In this document: positions 26,479-35,361 of the stretch, one piece after another | How positions within the stretch are numbered: position 1 is the first letter of the stretch | Layout of the letters: the number at the start of each line of letters is the position of its first letter | Source: Bacteroidales bacterium | GTDB lineage: Bacteria; Bacteroidota; Bacteroidia; Bacteroidales; Paludibacteraceae | Assembly: GCA_015061165.1 (NCBI GenBank) | Contig: SUXC01000003.1 | Coordinates: forward strand, 1-64,000 | Reading direction: 5' to 3' | Length of the DNA stretch: 64,000 nucleotides | Made by a program: the position numbers and the translations under genes | Notes under the pieces: model-generated | Seen by the model: only the letters and a program-made list of their open reading frames with translations | The model's database searches: none | What the model was told of the DNA's origin: nothing

Positions 26479-27220
26479 TCATCCCTCGCTGGGTCTTGAT
26501 ATGCTCGTAGGCATCGTTGATCATGCGGAACTTCTCGGTGGCTTGTTGGCGAATCGCTTCGCCTGCGTTGGCTACCTTGTCGGGGTGGTACTTCATCGCC
26601 ATGCGGCGGTAGGCTTTCTTCACCTCCTCATCAGTGGCAGATGGCTCAATCTCCAAGGCAGTGTATGCCCAATTATTGTCTTTGTGCTTGCGATAGAGGG
26701 ATAGCAACGACTGAAAATCGGCATTGGAAACACCCATATTCACGGATATGGTTTCTATCGTGCGTGTTTCTGCCTCTGCCACATCGCCATCGGCTTTGGC
26801 TACTTCCAATAGCAGGTGCACCAATTCCAATCGAACGGAGTAATTGACATGCTGACGTATCTGCTGTGCAATCTCTGTGGGATTGATGTTCTGCTCCAGC
26901 AGTTGCTTGAGCAGTTGTAGGGCTTGCTTGGCACCTTCTTCGCCGAAGTTACGTACCAAGAAAGGCTTGATATACGCAATCTCGGATTTCAGTACGCGCC
27001 CATCGGCTTTTATCACGCATGCGAGCAACACTATTATAGATACGCGCACGTCCCCCTGCGTAGCGCGTGCGCGCGAGGAACGAGGAGTATCTTGTGTATA
27101 TGCTTCTGGGTGTTGGCTGCCCATATCAAAGAGCGAAGCGATACCCACACCTATCAGCGCGCCAATGGGTCCGCCTAACACGAACCCAAGGCCGCCTAAT
27201 ATCCATTTGCTGGCTGACAT
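26474..27220 (-). CDS. TerB-domain / J-domain protein (DjlA-like)
   Basis: 248 residues. A Gly-rich hydrophobic N-terminus ([17 protein letters not shown]) could anchor it in the membrane. Residues about 55-165 form a TerB-like helical domain ([16 protein letters not shown] ... [10 protein letters not shown]). The C-terminal about 65 residues are a J domain with the HPD motif in MKYHPDKV, which would stimulate DnaK ATPase. The architecture matches DjlA, a membrane-anchored co-chaperone. It lies between pgi and rlmH on the same strand. Confidence 0.9.
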   Translation of the reverse strand: MSASKWILGGLGFVLGGPIGALIGVGIASLFDMGSQHPEAYTQDTPRSSRARATQGDVRVSIIVLLACVIKADGRVLKSEIAYIKPFLVRNFGEEGAKQALQLLKQLLEQNINPTEIAQQIRQHVNYSVRLELVHLLLEVAKADGDVAEAETRTIETISVNMGVSNADFQSLLSLYRKHKDNNWAYTALEIEPSATDEEVKKAYRRMAMKYHPDKVANAGEAIRQQATEKFRMINDAYEHIKTQRGMK

Positions 27221-27228
27221 TGTTCTAG

Positions 27229-27325
27229 TTTATAGTTTATAGTGTAAAGTGTAAAGGCTGGTAATATGCGGCTTCGCCGCTATTTCTCGCCTTCTCGCCT
27301 TCTCGCCTCATCACCTCATCGCCTA
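27229..27325. repeat. Mixed heptamer repeats upstream of terB/dnaJ gene
   Basis: GTTTATA, GTTTATA, GTGTAAA, GTGTAAA words, the GCGGCTTCGCCGC palindrome, then GCCTTCTC and GCCTCAT words running to the end of pgi. Confidence 0.85.
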
Positions 27326-28651
27326 TAATCTTGCTTTGATAGCAGCAGATTCTGCCTCGTAACCAGGCTTGTCAAGCAATGCAAACATATTCTTCTTGTA
27401 TGCCTCTACGCCTGGTTGGTTGAATGGGTTCACGCCCAAGATATAACCTGAGATACCGCATGCACGCTCAAAGAAGTAGAGCAACTGACCGATATAGTAT
27501 TCGTTCAGACATGGCAGGGTAATCTTCATATTAGGCACACCGCCATCCACATGCGCAATCATCGTACCGAGTTCTGCCATCTTGTTTACTTCATCCACGC
27601 GCTTACCAGCGAGGAAGTTCAGTCCATCTAAGTTGGCCTCATCGTGTGGGAAAGGTACGGTGTGGTTGGCTTGCTCCACGGAGATCACGGTCTCAAACAG
27701 GTGACGCTCGCCTTCTTGTATGTATTGACCCATGGAGTGGAGATCGGTGGTCAGATCCACGCTGGCTGGGAAAATACCTTTGTTATCTTTGCCCTCTGAC
27801 TCACCATAGAGCTGCTTCCACCATTCGCTGACGTTGTGCAATTTTGGGTGATAGTTCACCAGCATCTCAATCTTCTTTCCTTGCTCACCGTAGAGGTAGT
27901 TACGTGCAGCAGCATATTGTGCTGCGGGATTCTCCTCGAGTGGGGTATTGATGCCACAAACGTCCATCATACGCTCTGCACCATCAATCAGTGCGTTGAT
28001 ATCCAATCCTGCGCAGGCTATAGGCAGCAAGCCTACAGGCGACAATACAGAGAAGCGTCCGCCGATATTATCTTCGATGACGTATGTCTTGTAGCCCTCT
28101 TGTGTAGCCAAGGTGCGCAATGCACCACGTTTAGCATCGGTGATACAAACAATCAGTTGCTTAGCAGCCTCTTTGCCTTGTTGCTCTTCGAGTTGGGTCT
28201 TCAGCAAGCGGAATGCCAATGCTGGCTCAGTGGTAGTACCCGATTTGGAGATACTGATGATACCGAACTTCTTATTCTTCAGCAGTTGTTGCAATTCGTA
28301 TAAATAATCCTCGCCGATGTTCTGTCCTGCATATACGATAGCAGGTTTCTCGCCTTCGAGCCACGCGAAGCTGCTGCTCAGCGCGTCAATCACAGCTTTC
28401 GCACCAAGATACGAACCACCGATACCAATGCACACAATCACTTCACACTCACGGCGCAGCAGTTCGGCAGTCGCTTGTATGTCTTTGAGTTGTGGACGGA
28501 TGTCTGCTGGCAAGTTCATCCAGCCGAGGAAATCGTTACCCAGTCCAGTGCCATTCACCAATTGCTCTTGTGCGATGGCTACTTGTTGTTTGTACGCTTG
28601 TACGGCTTCAGCACTTACGGCTTTAGCATAGGAAAATTGAATATCTTTCAT
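27323..28651 (-). CDS. pgi: Glucose-6-phosphate isomerase
   Basis: Interconverts glucose-6-phosphate and fructose-6-phosphate. 442 residues, the shorter form common in Bacteroidota and Firmicutes. Family signatures: [15 protein letters not shown] near 75-90, [14 protein letters not shown] near 134-147, and the C-terminal active-site region [12 protein letters not shown]. Directly downstream of gpsA with a 5-nt gap, in an arrangement common in the Bacteroidales. Confidence 0.96.
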   Translation of the reverse strand: MKDIQFSYAKAVSAEAVQAYKQQVAIAQEQLVNGTGLGNDFLGWMNLPADIRPQLKDIQATAELLRRECEVIVCIGIGGSYLGAKAVIDALSSSFAWLEGEKPAIVYAGQNIGEDYLYELQQLLKNKKFGIISISKSGTTTEPALAFRLLKTQLEEQQGKEAAKQLIVCITDAKRGALRTLATQEGYKTYVIEDNIGGRFSVLSPVGLLPIACAGLDINALIDGAERMMDVCGINTPLEENPAAQYAAARNYLYGEQGKKIEMLVNYHPKLHNVSEWWKQLYGESEGKDNKGIFPASVDLTTDLHSMGQYIQEGERHLFETVISVEQANHTVPFPHDEANLDGLNFLAGKRVDEVNKMAELGTMIAHVDGGVPNMKITLPCLNEYYIGQLLYFFERACGISGYILGVNPFNQPGVEAYKKNMFALLDKPGYEAESAAIKARL

Positions 28652-28656
28652 CTTGT

Positions 28657-29640
28657 CTATTGAAATTTTTGTGTTAGTTCTTTGATTGTATTTTTAGGCG
28701 ATTTACGTCCGTATAGGATTTGATACATAGCATCTACGATAGGCAGATCCACGCCCAATGTCTTATTGACCATATAGATGGCTTTGGTACCATAGTAGCC
28801 TTCTGCCACCATTTCCATTTCTGTTTGTGCAGCTTTCACGCTGTAGCCCATACCTATCATTTGCCCGAACTGGCGGTTGCGCGAGAAGTTGGAATAGGCG
28901 GTCACTAATACATCGCCCAGATAGCCACTATTAGTGATGTCACGTGGGATAGGGGATTTGGCATTGGCAAAACGCATGATTTCGTGCATGGCATTGGTCA
29001 GCAATACGGCTTGGAAATTGTCGCCATAACGCAAACTGCTGCACATACCTGCTGCAATAGCGTAGATGTTCTTCAGTACGCTGGAGTACTCCAGTCCAAT
29101 CACGTCATTGCTTCGGGTAACATGCACAAACTTGGTGGTCAGCAGTTCGCTCCATGCTTGGGTGTTCTGCTCGCTGATACCTCCTATGGTCAGGTAACTC
29201 AGTCGTTCCAAGGCTATCTCCTCCGCGTGGCAGGGACCTGCAATCACACCTATATTCTCGTGTGGCACACCAAAATGCTCGTGAATATAATCGGTAACCA
29301 AAACATGCTCATCGGGAATCATACCTTTGACCGCAGAGATAATCTTTTTGTGAGAGATATCAATATTAATCTCATCCAAACACGATTTTACATACGGCGA
29401 AGGAATAGCCACAATGATGGTGTTTGACAGGTCGAGCACCTCATTGATGTCCGATGAGAAATAGATTTTGTTGGTATCGAAATATGCCCATTCCAAGTGA
29501 TTGGGATTACGGCGACTTTCGATAAACTCATCTATTGTTTCCTGTTTGCGGATATACCAGTTGATTTCATCCACATTGTTCATCACTATTTTTGCCAATG
29601 CGGTTGCCCAACTGCCCGAACCCAGTATTGCTACTTTCAT
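28657..29640 (-). CDS. gpsA: Glycerol-3-phosphate dehydrogenase [NAD(P)+]
   Basis: Reduces dihydroxyacetone phosphate to sn-glycerol-3-phosphate for phospholipid synthesis. 327 residues. The Rossmann motif is [10 protein letters not shown] at 7-16; [15 protein letters not shown] and GPCHAEEIA follow, with the catalytic Lys in [14 protein letters not shown]. Part of the lysS-gpsA-pgi run, with no terminator visible between genes. Confidence 0.96.
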   Translation of the reverse strand: MKVAILGSGSWATALAKIVMNNVDEINWYIRKQETIDEFIESRRNPNHLEWAYFDTNKIYFSSDINEVLDLSNTIIVAIPSPYVKSCLDEINIDISHKKIISAVKGMIPDEHVLVTDYIHEHFGVPHENIGVIAGPCHAEEIALERLSYLTIGGISEQNTQAWSELLTTKFVHVTRSNDVIGLEYSSVLKNIYAIAAGMCSSLRYGDNFQAVLLTNAMHEIMRFANAKSPIPRDITNSGYLGDVLVTAYSNFSRNRQFGQMIGMGYSVKAAQTEMEMVAEGYYGTKAIYMVNKTLGVDLPIVDAMYQILYGRKSPKNTIKELTQKFQ

Positions 29641-29647
29641 ATTTCCT

Positions 29648-29744
29648 TTAGTTTATAGTTGATAGTTTATAGTTCAAAGGCAAGGGTATGCGGCATTGTC
29701 GCCCTGCCTTTAAACTCTCGCCTCTTGCCTTTAGCCTTTAACCT
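29648..29744. repeat. Mixed heptamer repeats between lysS and gpsA
   Basis: GTTTATA/GTTGATA/GTTCAAA words followed by GCCTTTA, CTCTCGC and GCCTCTT words that reach the last codons of lysS. Confidence 0.75.
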
Positions 29745-31293
29745 CGGGCTTCATCGTAGGGAACAGCAGCACCTCTTGGATGGATGGCTGACCCGTCATC
29801 AGTATGGCAAGGCGGTCGATACCAATACCAATACCCGATGTCGGTGGCATACCATACTCCAATGCGCGCATAAAGTCGTGGTCAATCACCATAGCCTCAT
29901 CGTCGCCTTTGTCTGCCAACTTCATCTGCTCTACAAAGCGGTTGTATTGGTCGATTGGGTCATTGAGCTCGCTGTAGGCATTGGCAAGTTCTTTGCCGTT
30001 TACCATCAACTCAAAGCGCTCGGTCAGTCCTGCCTTGCTGCGGTGCATCTTGGTCAGTGGCGACATCTCTACAGGATAGTCGGTGATGAAGGTAGGTTGG
30101 ATGAAACTGCCCTCGCAGGTCTCACCAAATATCTCATCAATCAGTTTGCCTTTACCCATCTTGTCGGTATCTTCCACACCATATTTCTTAGCCACTTCGC
30201 GAATCTCCTCTTCGGTCATCTGGCTCAGGTCGTATCCTGTCTTCTCTTGGATAGCCTCTAAGATTGGCAGACGGCGGTATGGTGCTTTAAAGTCCACGAT
30301 GTTGTCGCCTATCTTCACCTCGGTAGTGCCGTTCACGGCGATGGCTATTTTCTCCAATAGCTGTTCGGTGAAGGACATCATCCAATTGTAGTCCTTGTAT
30401 TGCACATAGAGCTCCATGCAGGTGAACTCTGGGTTATGGCTGCGGTCCATACCCTCGTTGCGGAAGTTTCTGCCTATCTCATATACGCCCTCAAAACCGC
30501 CGACTATCAGTCGTTTTAGATAGAGCTCCGTAGCGATACGCATATACATATCCACGTCCAATGCGTTGTGGTGTGTGATGAATGGGCGAGCCGATGCGCC
30601 ACCGGCTATGATCTGTAGCATAGGTGTCTCCACCTCGGTGTAGCCTGCCTCATCAAACACTTGTCGCATAGTACGAACAATGGTAGCACGTTTCAGGAAC
30701 ACATCCTTCACACCCTCGTTTACCACCAAGTCCACATAGCGTTGGCGATAGCGTTGCTCTGGGTCGTTAAAGCCATCGTATGCTACACCGTCTTTGTATT
30801 TTACGATTGGTAGGGGCTTGAGGCTCTTGGCAAGTACGGTCAGCTTCTTAGCGTGTACACTAATCTCGCCCATTTGTGTGCGGAATACAAAGCCTTCGAT
30901 GCCGATAAAGTCGCCTATGTCCAGCAATTTCTTGAAGACTACATTGTACATCTGTTGCTCCACGGTGGTAGCGGTTTCGCCTTCGGGAGTAGGTGCTTGA
31001 ATGTCATCGCGACTTACATACACTTGTATGCGCCCTTTGGAGTCTTGTACTTCGATAAACGATGCTTTACCCATGATTCGACGCGACATCAGTCGTCCTG
31101 CGATACGCACGGGCTTACCCGTGTACCAGCCTTCAGCCTCATCGCTTGGCTTCTCATCCACGAAGGTTGCCTTAATGTCGGTGGAATAGCCTGTTACTAC
31201 ATACTCATCAGCGGGATAGGGATTGATACCCATATCGCGCATGGTTTGCAGACTTTGTCTGCGCACTAATTCTTGTTCTGATAATTGTTCCAT
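29731..31293 (-). CDS. lysS: Lysyl-tRNA synthetase, class II
   Basis: Charges tRNA-Lys. From the ATG at 31293 the product is 520 residues (MEQLSEQELVRRQSLQ), the family norm; a start 39 nt upstream is less likely. The N-terminal OB fold binds the anticodon (VRIAGRLMSRRIMGKASF). The class II core shows motif 2 (FRNEGMDRSHNPEF) and motif 3 (SGIGIGIDRLAIL). First gene of the leftward lysS-gpsA-pgi-terB/dnaJ-rlmH unit. Confidence 0.96.
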   Translation of the reverse strand: MEQLSEQELVRRQSLQTMRDMGINPYPADEYVVTGYSTDIKATFVDEKPSDEAEGWYTGKPVRIAGRLMSRRIMGKASFIEVQDSKGRIQVYVSRDDIQAPTPEGETATTVEQQMYNVVFKKLLDIGDFIGIEGFVFRTQMGEISVHAKKLTVLAKSLKPLPIVKYKDGVAYDGFNDPEQRYRQRYVDLVVNEGVKDVFLKRATIVRTMRQVFDEAGYTEVETPMLQIIAGGASARPFITHHNALDVDMYMRIATELYLKRLIVGGFEGVYEIGRNFRNEGMDRSHNPEFTCMELYVQYKDYNWMMSFTEQLLEKIAIAVNGTTEVKIGDNIVDFKAPYRRLPILEAIQEKTGYDLSQMTEEEIREVAKKYGVEDTDKMGKGKLIDEIFGETCEGSFIQPTFITDYPVEMSPLTKMHRSKAGLTERFELMVNGKELANAYSELNDPIDQYNRFVEQMKLADKGDDEAMVIDHDFMRALEYGMPPTSGIGIGIDRLAILMTGQPSIQEVLLFPTMKPEVKG

Positions 31294-31371
31294 ATCTTTT
31301 TTGTACGTTAATATTCTTGGTGATAGTGTCACTCATACGCGCATGCGACTGCACAATGCGCAAATTTTTTG

Positions 31372-31402
31372 CAAAGGTACAACAAAAAATGCACATTTGC
31401 AA
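31372..31402 (-). promoter_or_regulatory. Promoter of lysS and its downstream run
   Basis: Minus strand TACCTTTG (31379-31372) preceded by GTGCATTTTTTGTTG, with TTG about 20 nt upstream. The stretch upstream of it is related to the one before thrS. The leader is about 70 nt. Confidence 0.78.
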
Positions 31403-31407
31403 GAAAA

Positions 31408-31640
31408 TTGCACGAAAGTTTACTTTCAAGTGCGATTTTCTTGCAAATGGGCTGCATACGGAGTCCCCGACAAAGTCCACTTTGTGGGGTGTTATTGAGC
31501 GACCGTACTTTCGAGGAGGGGCCCGCATTAGCGGGAAGTGTCATCGAAGGTACAACAGTGTCGCTTAATGCGAGGGCTGAGCCCGCACATTCTCGTTTCT
31601 CGCATGAAAGTTTACTTTCAAGTGCGATTTTTTTGTATAA
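31408..31640. repeat. Palindrome-rich intergenic repeat cluster
   Basis: A 24-base direct repeat (GAAAGTTTACTTTCAAGTGC core) occurs at about 31415-31440 and 31606-31631. Between the copies are a hairpin (31465-31468 plus 31471-31475 with 31480-31484 plus 31486-31489), a nested palindromic element at 31495-31568, and a GGGC-TGA-GCCC hairpin at about 31574-31584. The nested element has a diverged inverted copy at 56553-56610. Confidence 0.75.
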
Positions 31641-31694
31641 AACATATTTCCGTAGGCAATTTATCCTCCTACTATGCAGATTTTTACGATTTTA

Positions 31695-31726
31695 TTTGCG
31701 TGTATAAGAAAAAAGCACTACCTTTG
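31695..31726 (+). promoter_or_regulatory. Promoter of the AspT-like transporter
   Basis: TTTG at 31695-31698, a 20-nt spacer and TACCTTTG at 31719-31726. The leader of about 150 nt is made almost entirely of heptamer repeats. Confidence 0.78.
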
Positions 31727-31736
31727 CAGGCTGAAT

Positions 31737-31868
31737 AGGTTAAAGGCGAAAGGTTAAAGGCGAGAAGGCGAGAAATAGCGGCGGAGCCGCATATTACCAA
31801 CCTTTACACTATACACTCTACATTTTATGCTAAAATCCTCGCCTTTACACTATACACTTTACACTAAC
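31737..31868. repeat. Heptamer repeats filling a 5' leader
   Basis: AGGCGAA/AGGTTAA/AGGCGAG words, the GCGGCGGAGCCGC palindrome, then TTTACAC/TATACAC words. This is the reverse-complement order of the clusters at 26392 and 27229. Confidence 0.8.
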
Positions 31869-31880
31869 AACAACAGAACC

Positions 31881-33542
31881 ATGTCATTCATACAAGATCT
31901 CTTCATGGCACCCTCAGTAACGCAGTCCATCGTTCTGCTGACGATGGTCGTTTGTGTGGGCTTATGGGCAGGCGAACACCTGCGCATCAAGAGTTTCTCC
32001 TTGGGAATCACGTGGATACTATTTGTGGGTATATTGCTCTCATCTTTGGGAGTAACGATTGACCCGACGGTAGCATCGTTTGCCAAGAATTTTGGTTTGA
32101 TATTGTTTGTCTATAGTATTGGTTTGCAGATGGGTCCATCTTTTGCGCCGTTGGGTAAGAGTGGTTTGCTACTCAATATCTTGGCAGCAGTGATTGTGCT
32201 ATTGGGTTGTGCGTGTACGATAGGTTTGCATTATCTTACGGGGGTGGACATGGCGACTATGGCGGGTATCATGTCGGGAGCTGTGATGAATACCCCTTCA
32301 TTGGGTGCTGTGCAGCAGGCAGCAGCGGATATTTATGGTTCGGTCTCGCCCGACATCGCGATGGGCTATGCGGTGGCGTATCCGTTGAGTATTGTGGGAC
32401 TGATACTCTCGTTCGAGATTATTCGTATCTGTTTCCGTGTCAATCTGCGCACGGAGGATGAACGCTTGCGCATTGAGAATGCTTCGGATGATGAACCGAT
32501 ATGCGTGGATATCTGTTTGGCTATTGAGCAGGATATGACGCTTCGCCAGTTGCACGACCTCTGTCCTGTCCATCCCATGTTGGTTAGCCGTGTCACGCGC
32601 CATAATGGCACGGATGAACTGGTTACGCCCGATACCGTTTTTCATCCTCAAGATGTGATTCGTATTATCAGCGACAAACGCCACGAAGCGCAGTTGAATG
32701 TGTTAGGCAAGGTTACGCATTATGGTTTCCGTGGACGTGAACGTTCAGCGCATCTTATCTCTCGAAGGGTGGTTGTTACACGCACAGAGTGCAATGGTAA
32801 GCGCCTGAGTAGCTTTGATATACGCCATCGCTACCATGCCACTATCACGCGCGTCAATCGTGCGGGTGTAGAGCTTTTGGCAACACCTGATTTGGTCTTG
32901 CAATTGGGCGACCGTATTATGGTAGTGGGTGATAGAGATGATGTGCGCCATGTGGCGGATATTTTCGGCAATGAATTGAAGCGTTTGGACTTGCCCAATC
33001 TGATGCCTATTTTCTTTGGTATTTTCTTGGGTGTGTTGATTGGCTCTGTGCCTGTGGCTATCCCTGGTTTGTCGCAACCGTTTAAGTTGGGTTTGGCAGG
33101 TGGTTCGCTGATTGTGGCATTGTTGATTGGACGTTTCGGACCGTATTATAATATGGTGACTTTTGCCACGACCTCGGCGAATATGATGCTGCGTCAGGTG
33201 GGTCTGACCTTGTTTTTGGCGGCAGTGGGTCTGAGTGTGGGAGACACGTTTGTGCCTACGATTATGGATGGTGGTTATATGTGGATTCTGTATGGTTTTG
33301 CTATCACGATGATTCCGTTGGTGTTAGTGGGTTGTATAGCATATAAGGGTATGGGGATCAATTACTTTAAGGTGATTGGTATGCTGACGGGAGCCATGAC
33401 AGGTGCCCCTGCGTTGGGTTATGCGCAGAGTCTGTCTAACAACAATGATCAAGCCTCGGTGACCTATGCTACGGTTTATCCACTGACGATGTTCTTGCGT
33501 GTCATGGCAGGCCAACTCTTGGTGGTCTTTTTCTGCTCGTAG
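31881..33542 (+). CDS. AspT/YidE-type putative transporter
   Basis: 553 residues from the ATG at 31881. The layout is that of the aspartate-alanine exchanger/YidE duplication family: about five N-terminal membrane helices with YSIGLQMGPSFAPLG and the GAVMNTPSLGA motif. A cytoplasmic middle holds two TrkA-C/RCK-C-like domains (about 200-360), and a second membrane block carries LIGSVPVAIPG and MLTGAMTGAPALGYAQ, repeating the first. AspT itself exchanges aspartate for alanine, but family members with TrkA-C domains have no proven substrate. Monocistronic. Confidence 0.88.
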   Translation: MSFIQDLFMAPSVTQSIVLLTMVVCVGLWAGEHLRIKSFSLGITWILFVGILLSSLGVTIDPTVASFAKNFGLILFVYSIGLQMGPSFAPLGKSGLLLNILAAVIVLLGCACTIGLHYLTGVDMATMAGIMSGAVMNTPSLGAVQQAAADIYGSVSPDIAMGYAVAYPLSIVGLILSFEIIRICFRVNLRTEDERLRIENASDDEPICVDICLAIEQDMTLRQLHDLCPVHPMLVSRVTRHNGTDELVTPDTVFHPQDVIRIISDKRHEAQLNVLGKVTHYGFRGRERSAHLISRRVVVTRTECNGKRLSSFDIRHRYHATITRVNRAGVELLATPDLVLQLGDRIMVVGDRDDVRHVADIFGNELKRLDLPNLMPIFFGIFLGVLIGSVPVAIPGLSQPFKLGLAGGSLIVALLIGRFGPYYNMVTFATTSANMMLRQVGLTLFLAAVGLSVGDTFVPTIMDGGYMWILYGFAITMIPLVLVGCIAYKGMGINYFKVIGMLTGAMTGAPALGYAQSLSNNNDQASVTYATVYPLTMFLRVMAGQLLVVFFCS

Positions 33543-33784
33543 GGAAACGGGGATAATTGACAACAATCAAAACAACTTAATTTAACAACTCATAGCGCTT
33601 GTAACTAATAATCGTTCGACCGTATGGGAGATTAGAACACAACGAGCGCTCACAGGGTTTCTTTCAGACCTTGCGAGCAACAGTTCGAATATATGTAAGA
33701 TAAGGATTTCAAAGACAATTTAAATTAATTTTATTCCGAATTCTCTTCAAAAAATCGTGCTTCGAAAATTTTCTTAGTCATTTA
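33543..33784. other. Intergenic region with a degenerate AACAACT element
   Basis: No gene seen. 33558-33660 contains CAACAATCAAAACAACTTAA followed by a GCGCTTGT ... ACAACGAGCGC palindrome, a diverged relative of the element at 33897-34041. AT-rich sequence then leads to the promoter. Confidence 0.5.
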
Positions 33785-33816
33785 TTTGTGTATGTCAAAA
33801 ATTTTCACTACCTTTG
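33785..33816 (+). promoter_or_regulatory. Promoter of the glycan operon
   Basis: TTTG at 33785-33788, a 20-nt spacer and TACCTTTG at 33809-33816. The inferred leader is about 250 nt and contains the palindromic element at 33897-34041. Confidence 0.78.
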
Positions 33817-33896
33817 TCGCCGAAATGTGATAATGGCAGCAATAATTAAATTTGAGTTGTTGTTAATAAAAAAGATTGCAGAAGACAAAAAAATGT

Positions 33897-34041
33897 ATTC
33901 AACAACACTAACAACATAATCTAACAACCATTGCGCTCGCAACAACATAGCGAGCGCTCAAGAGAAAATGATCCCTTGCCGCTGGGATGTGTTGTTTCCC
34001 AGCGGAAAAGTTGTTAAGTAAAGTTGTTTAGGTTGTTGTTG
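33897..34041. repeat. Gene-less palindromic element in the glycan-operon leader
   Basis: The ends are imperfect inverted repeats of AACAAC words (CAACAACACTAACAACATAA left; on the other strand, CAACAACAACCTAAACAACT right). Inside are two hairpins: GCGCTCGC-loop-GCGAGCGC near 33932-33957 and CCGCTGGGA-loop-TCCCAGCGG near 33979-34005. The same left half precedes and the same right half follows the GxxExxY gene at 58036. Confidence 0.75.
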
Positions 34042-34070
34042 AGAATGAAACTAAATTGTATTTTTTATAT

Positions 34071-35357
34071 ATGGCTACAGCAATAGAATTTAACCACGTA
34101 GGCAAACAATACCGCCTGGGACTTGTGTCCACGGGCACCATCAGCCACGACCTCAACCGTTGGTGGCAGACCTCCATTTTGGGCAAGGAGGACCCTTACC
34201 TCAAGATCGGTTCGGTCAACGACCGCACCCAGAAAGCCGACTCCGACTACGTCTGGGCATTGCGCGACATTGACTTCAAGGTCGAGCAAGGCGATGTGGT
34301 GGGCATCATTGGCAAGAACGGTGCGGGCAAATCCACTTTGTTGAAACTCTTGAGTAAGGTCACTGGTCCTACCGTTGGCACTATCCGCGCAAGAGGTCGT
34401 ATCGCCAGTCTGCTGGAGGTTGGTACAGGCTTCCACCCAGAGATGACGGGTAGGGAGAATATCTTCATGAACGGCGCTATAATGGGTATGACCAAGCAGG
34501 AGATTTCGTCTAAGTTGGATGAGATTGTAGATTTTAGTGGTTGCGAAATGTATATTGATACACCCGTAAAGCGTTACTCCAGTGGTATGACTGTCCGTTT
34601 GGGCTTCGCAGTAGCTGCTCACCTTGACCCCGAAATCTTAGTCGTGGATGAAGTCCTCGCTGTCGGTGATGCCGAGTTCCAAAAAAAAGCCATCGGCAAG
34701 ATGCAAGATGTGAGCAAAGGCGAAGGTAGAACGGTCTTGTTTGTGAGTCATAACATGGCGAGTGTGAAGAGTCTTTGTAAACATGGTATCATATTGAAGG
34801 ATGGCATGTTGGTAGATTCTGGTGATATCGATCCTATTGTAACGAAATACCTGCGAGGTGATAGTGCAATAGCGAATCATAAGGCATTTACTGAACCTCT
34901 ACAAGGGCTTGGTGGATTCGAATTGTTAGAGATAGGTGTTCGCCCTAAAGGTGGTAGCTTTACTGATTTGACGCGTGTAAGTGATGATGTGGAGATTGTT
35001 ATTCGTTATCGTCTCAAACAAGCACATAATAAGTTTTGGATTACTATGCACATGAAGAACGAGCAGGGTGATAAGATGTTTTCTACCTCGGGAGATAAAA
35101 GATGCTATGAATACCATCATGAAGCAGGTGAGTACGAACAAATTTGCCAATTGCCTAAGGATTTCTTCAATTGGGGGACATACGCCATAGACTTTATGGC
35201 CTTTTCACAACCATCAAATATAGATGATTTAATGAGTGAAAATGATATCATAACGTTTACTTTAGCTAATCGTCCAATTGAAATAGGTGGGTGGATGGGC
35301 AAAGAACCCGGTGATATCACTCCGCTGTTTGATTATACAGAAACGAAATTGAATTGA
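34071..35357 (+). CDS. Wzt-like ABC transporter ATP-binding protein
   Basis: Energises export of lipid-linked polysaccharide across the inner membrane. 428 residues from the ATG at 34071. The N-terminal nucleotide-binding domain has Walker A GIIGKNGAGKST, signature YSSGM, Walker B ILVVDEVLAVGD and the switch His in FVSHNM. Residues about 255-428 form the extra C-terminal domain that in Wzt recognises the modified end of the glycan (FTLANRPIEIGGWMG). No Wzm permease lies in the window, so the membrane partner must be encoded elsewhere. The NBD half is GC-rich while the C-terminal half is AT-rich like the downstream genes, suggesting recombination at the joint. First gene of the glycan operon. 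Confidence 0.9.
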   Translation: MATAIEFNHVGKQYRLGLVSTGTISHDLNRWWQTSILGKEDPYLKIGSVNDRTQKADSDYVWALRDIDFKVEQGDVVGIIGKNGAGKSTLLKLLSKVTGPTVGTIRARGRIASLLEVGTGFHPEMTGRENIFMNGAIMGMTKQEISSKLDEIVDFSGCEMYIDTPVKRYSSGMTVRLGFAVAAHLDPEILVVDEVLAVGDAEFQKKAIGKMQDVSKGEGRTVLFVSHNMASVKSLCKHGIILKDGMLVDSGDIDPIVTKYLRGDSAIANHKAFTEPLQGLGGFELLEIGVRPKGGSFTDLTRVSDDVEIVIRYRLKQAHNKFWITMHMKNEQGDKMFSTSGDKRCYEYHHEAGEYEQICQLPKDFFNWGTYAIDFMAFSQPSNIDDLMSENDIITFTLANRPIEIGGWMGKEPGDITPLFDYTETKLN

Positions 35358-35361
35358 TTAG

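Noticed and set aside
31210..31720. Several overlapping 60-140 codon frames around the lysS promoter
   Set aside because: They run through palindromic repeats on both strands and show no protein-like composition.
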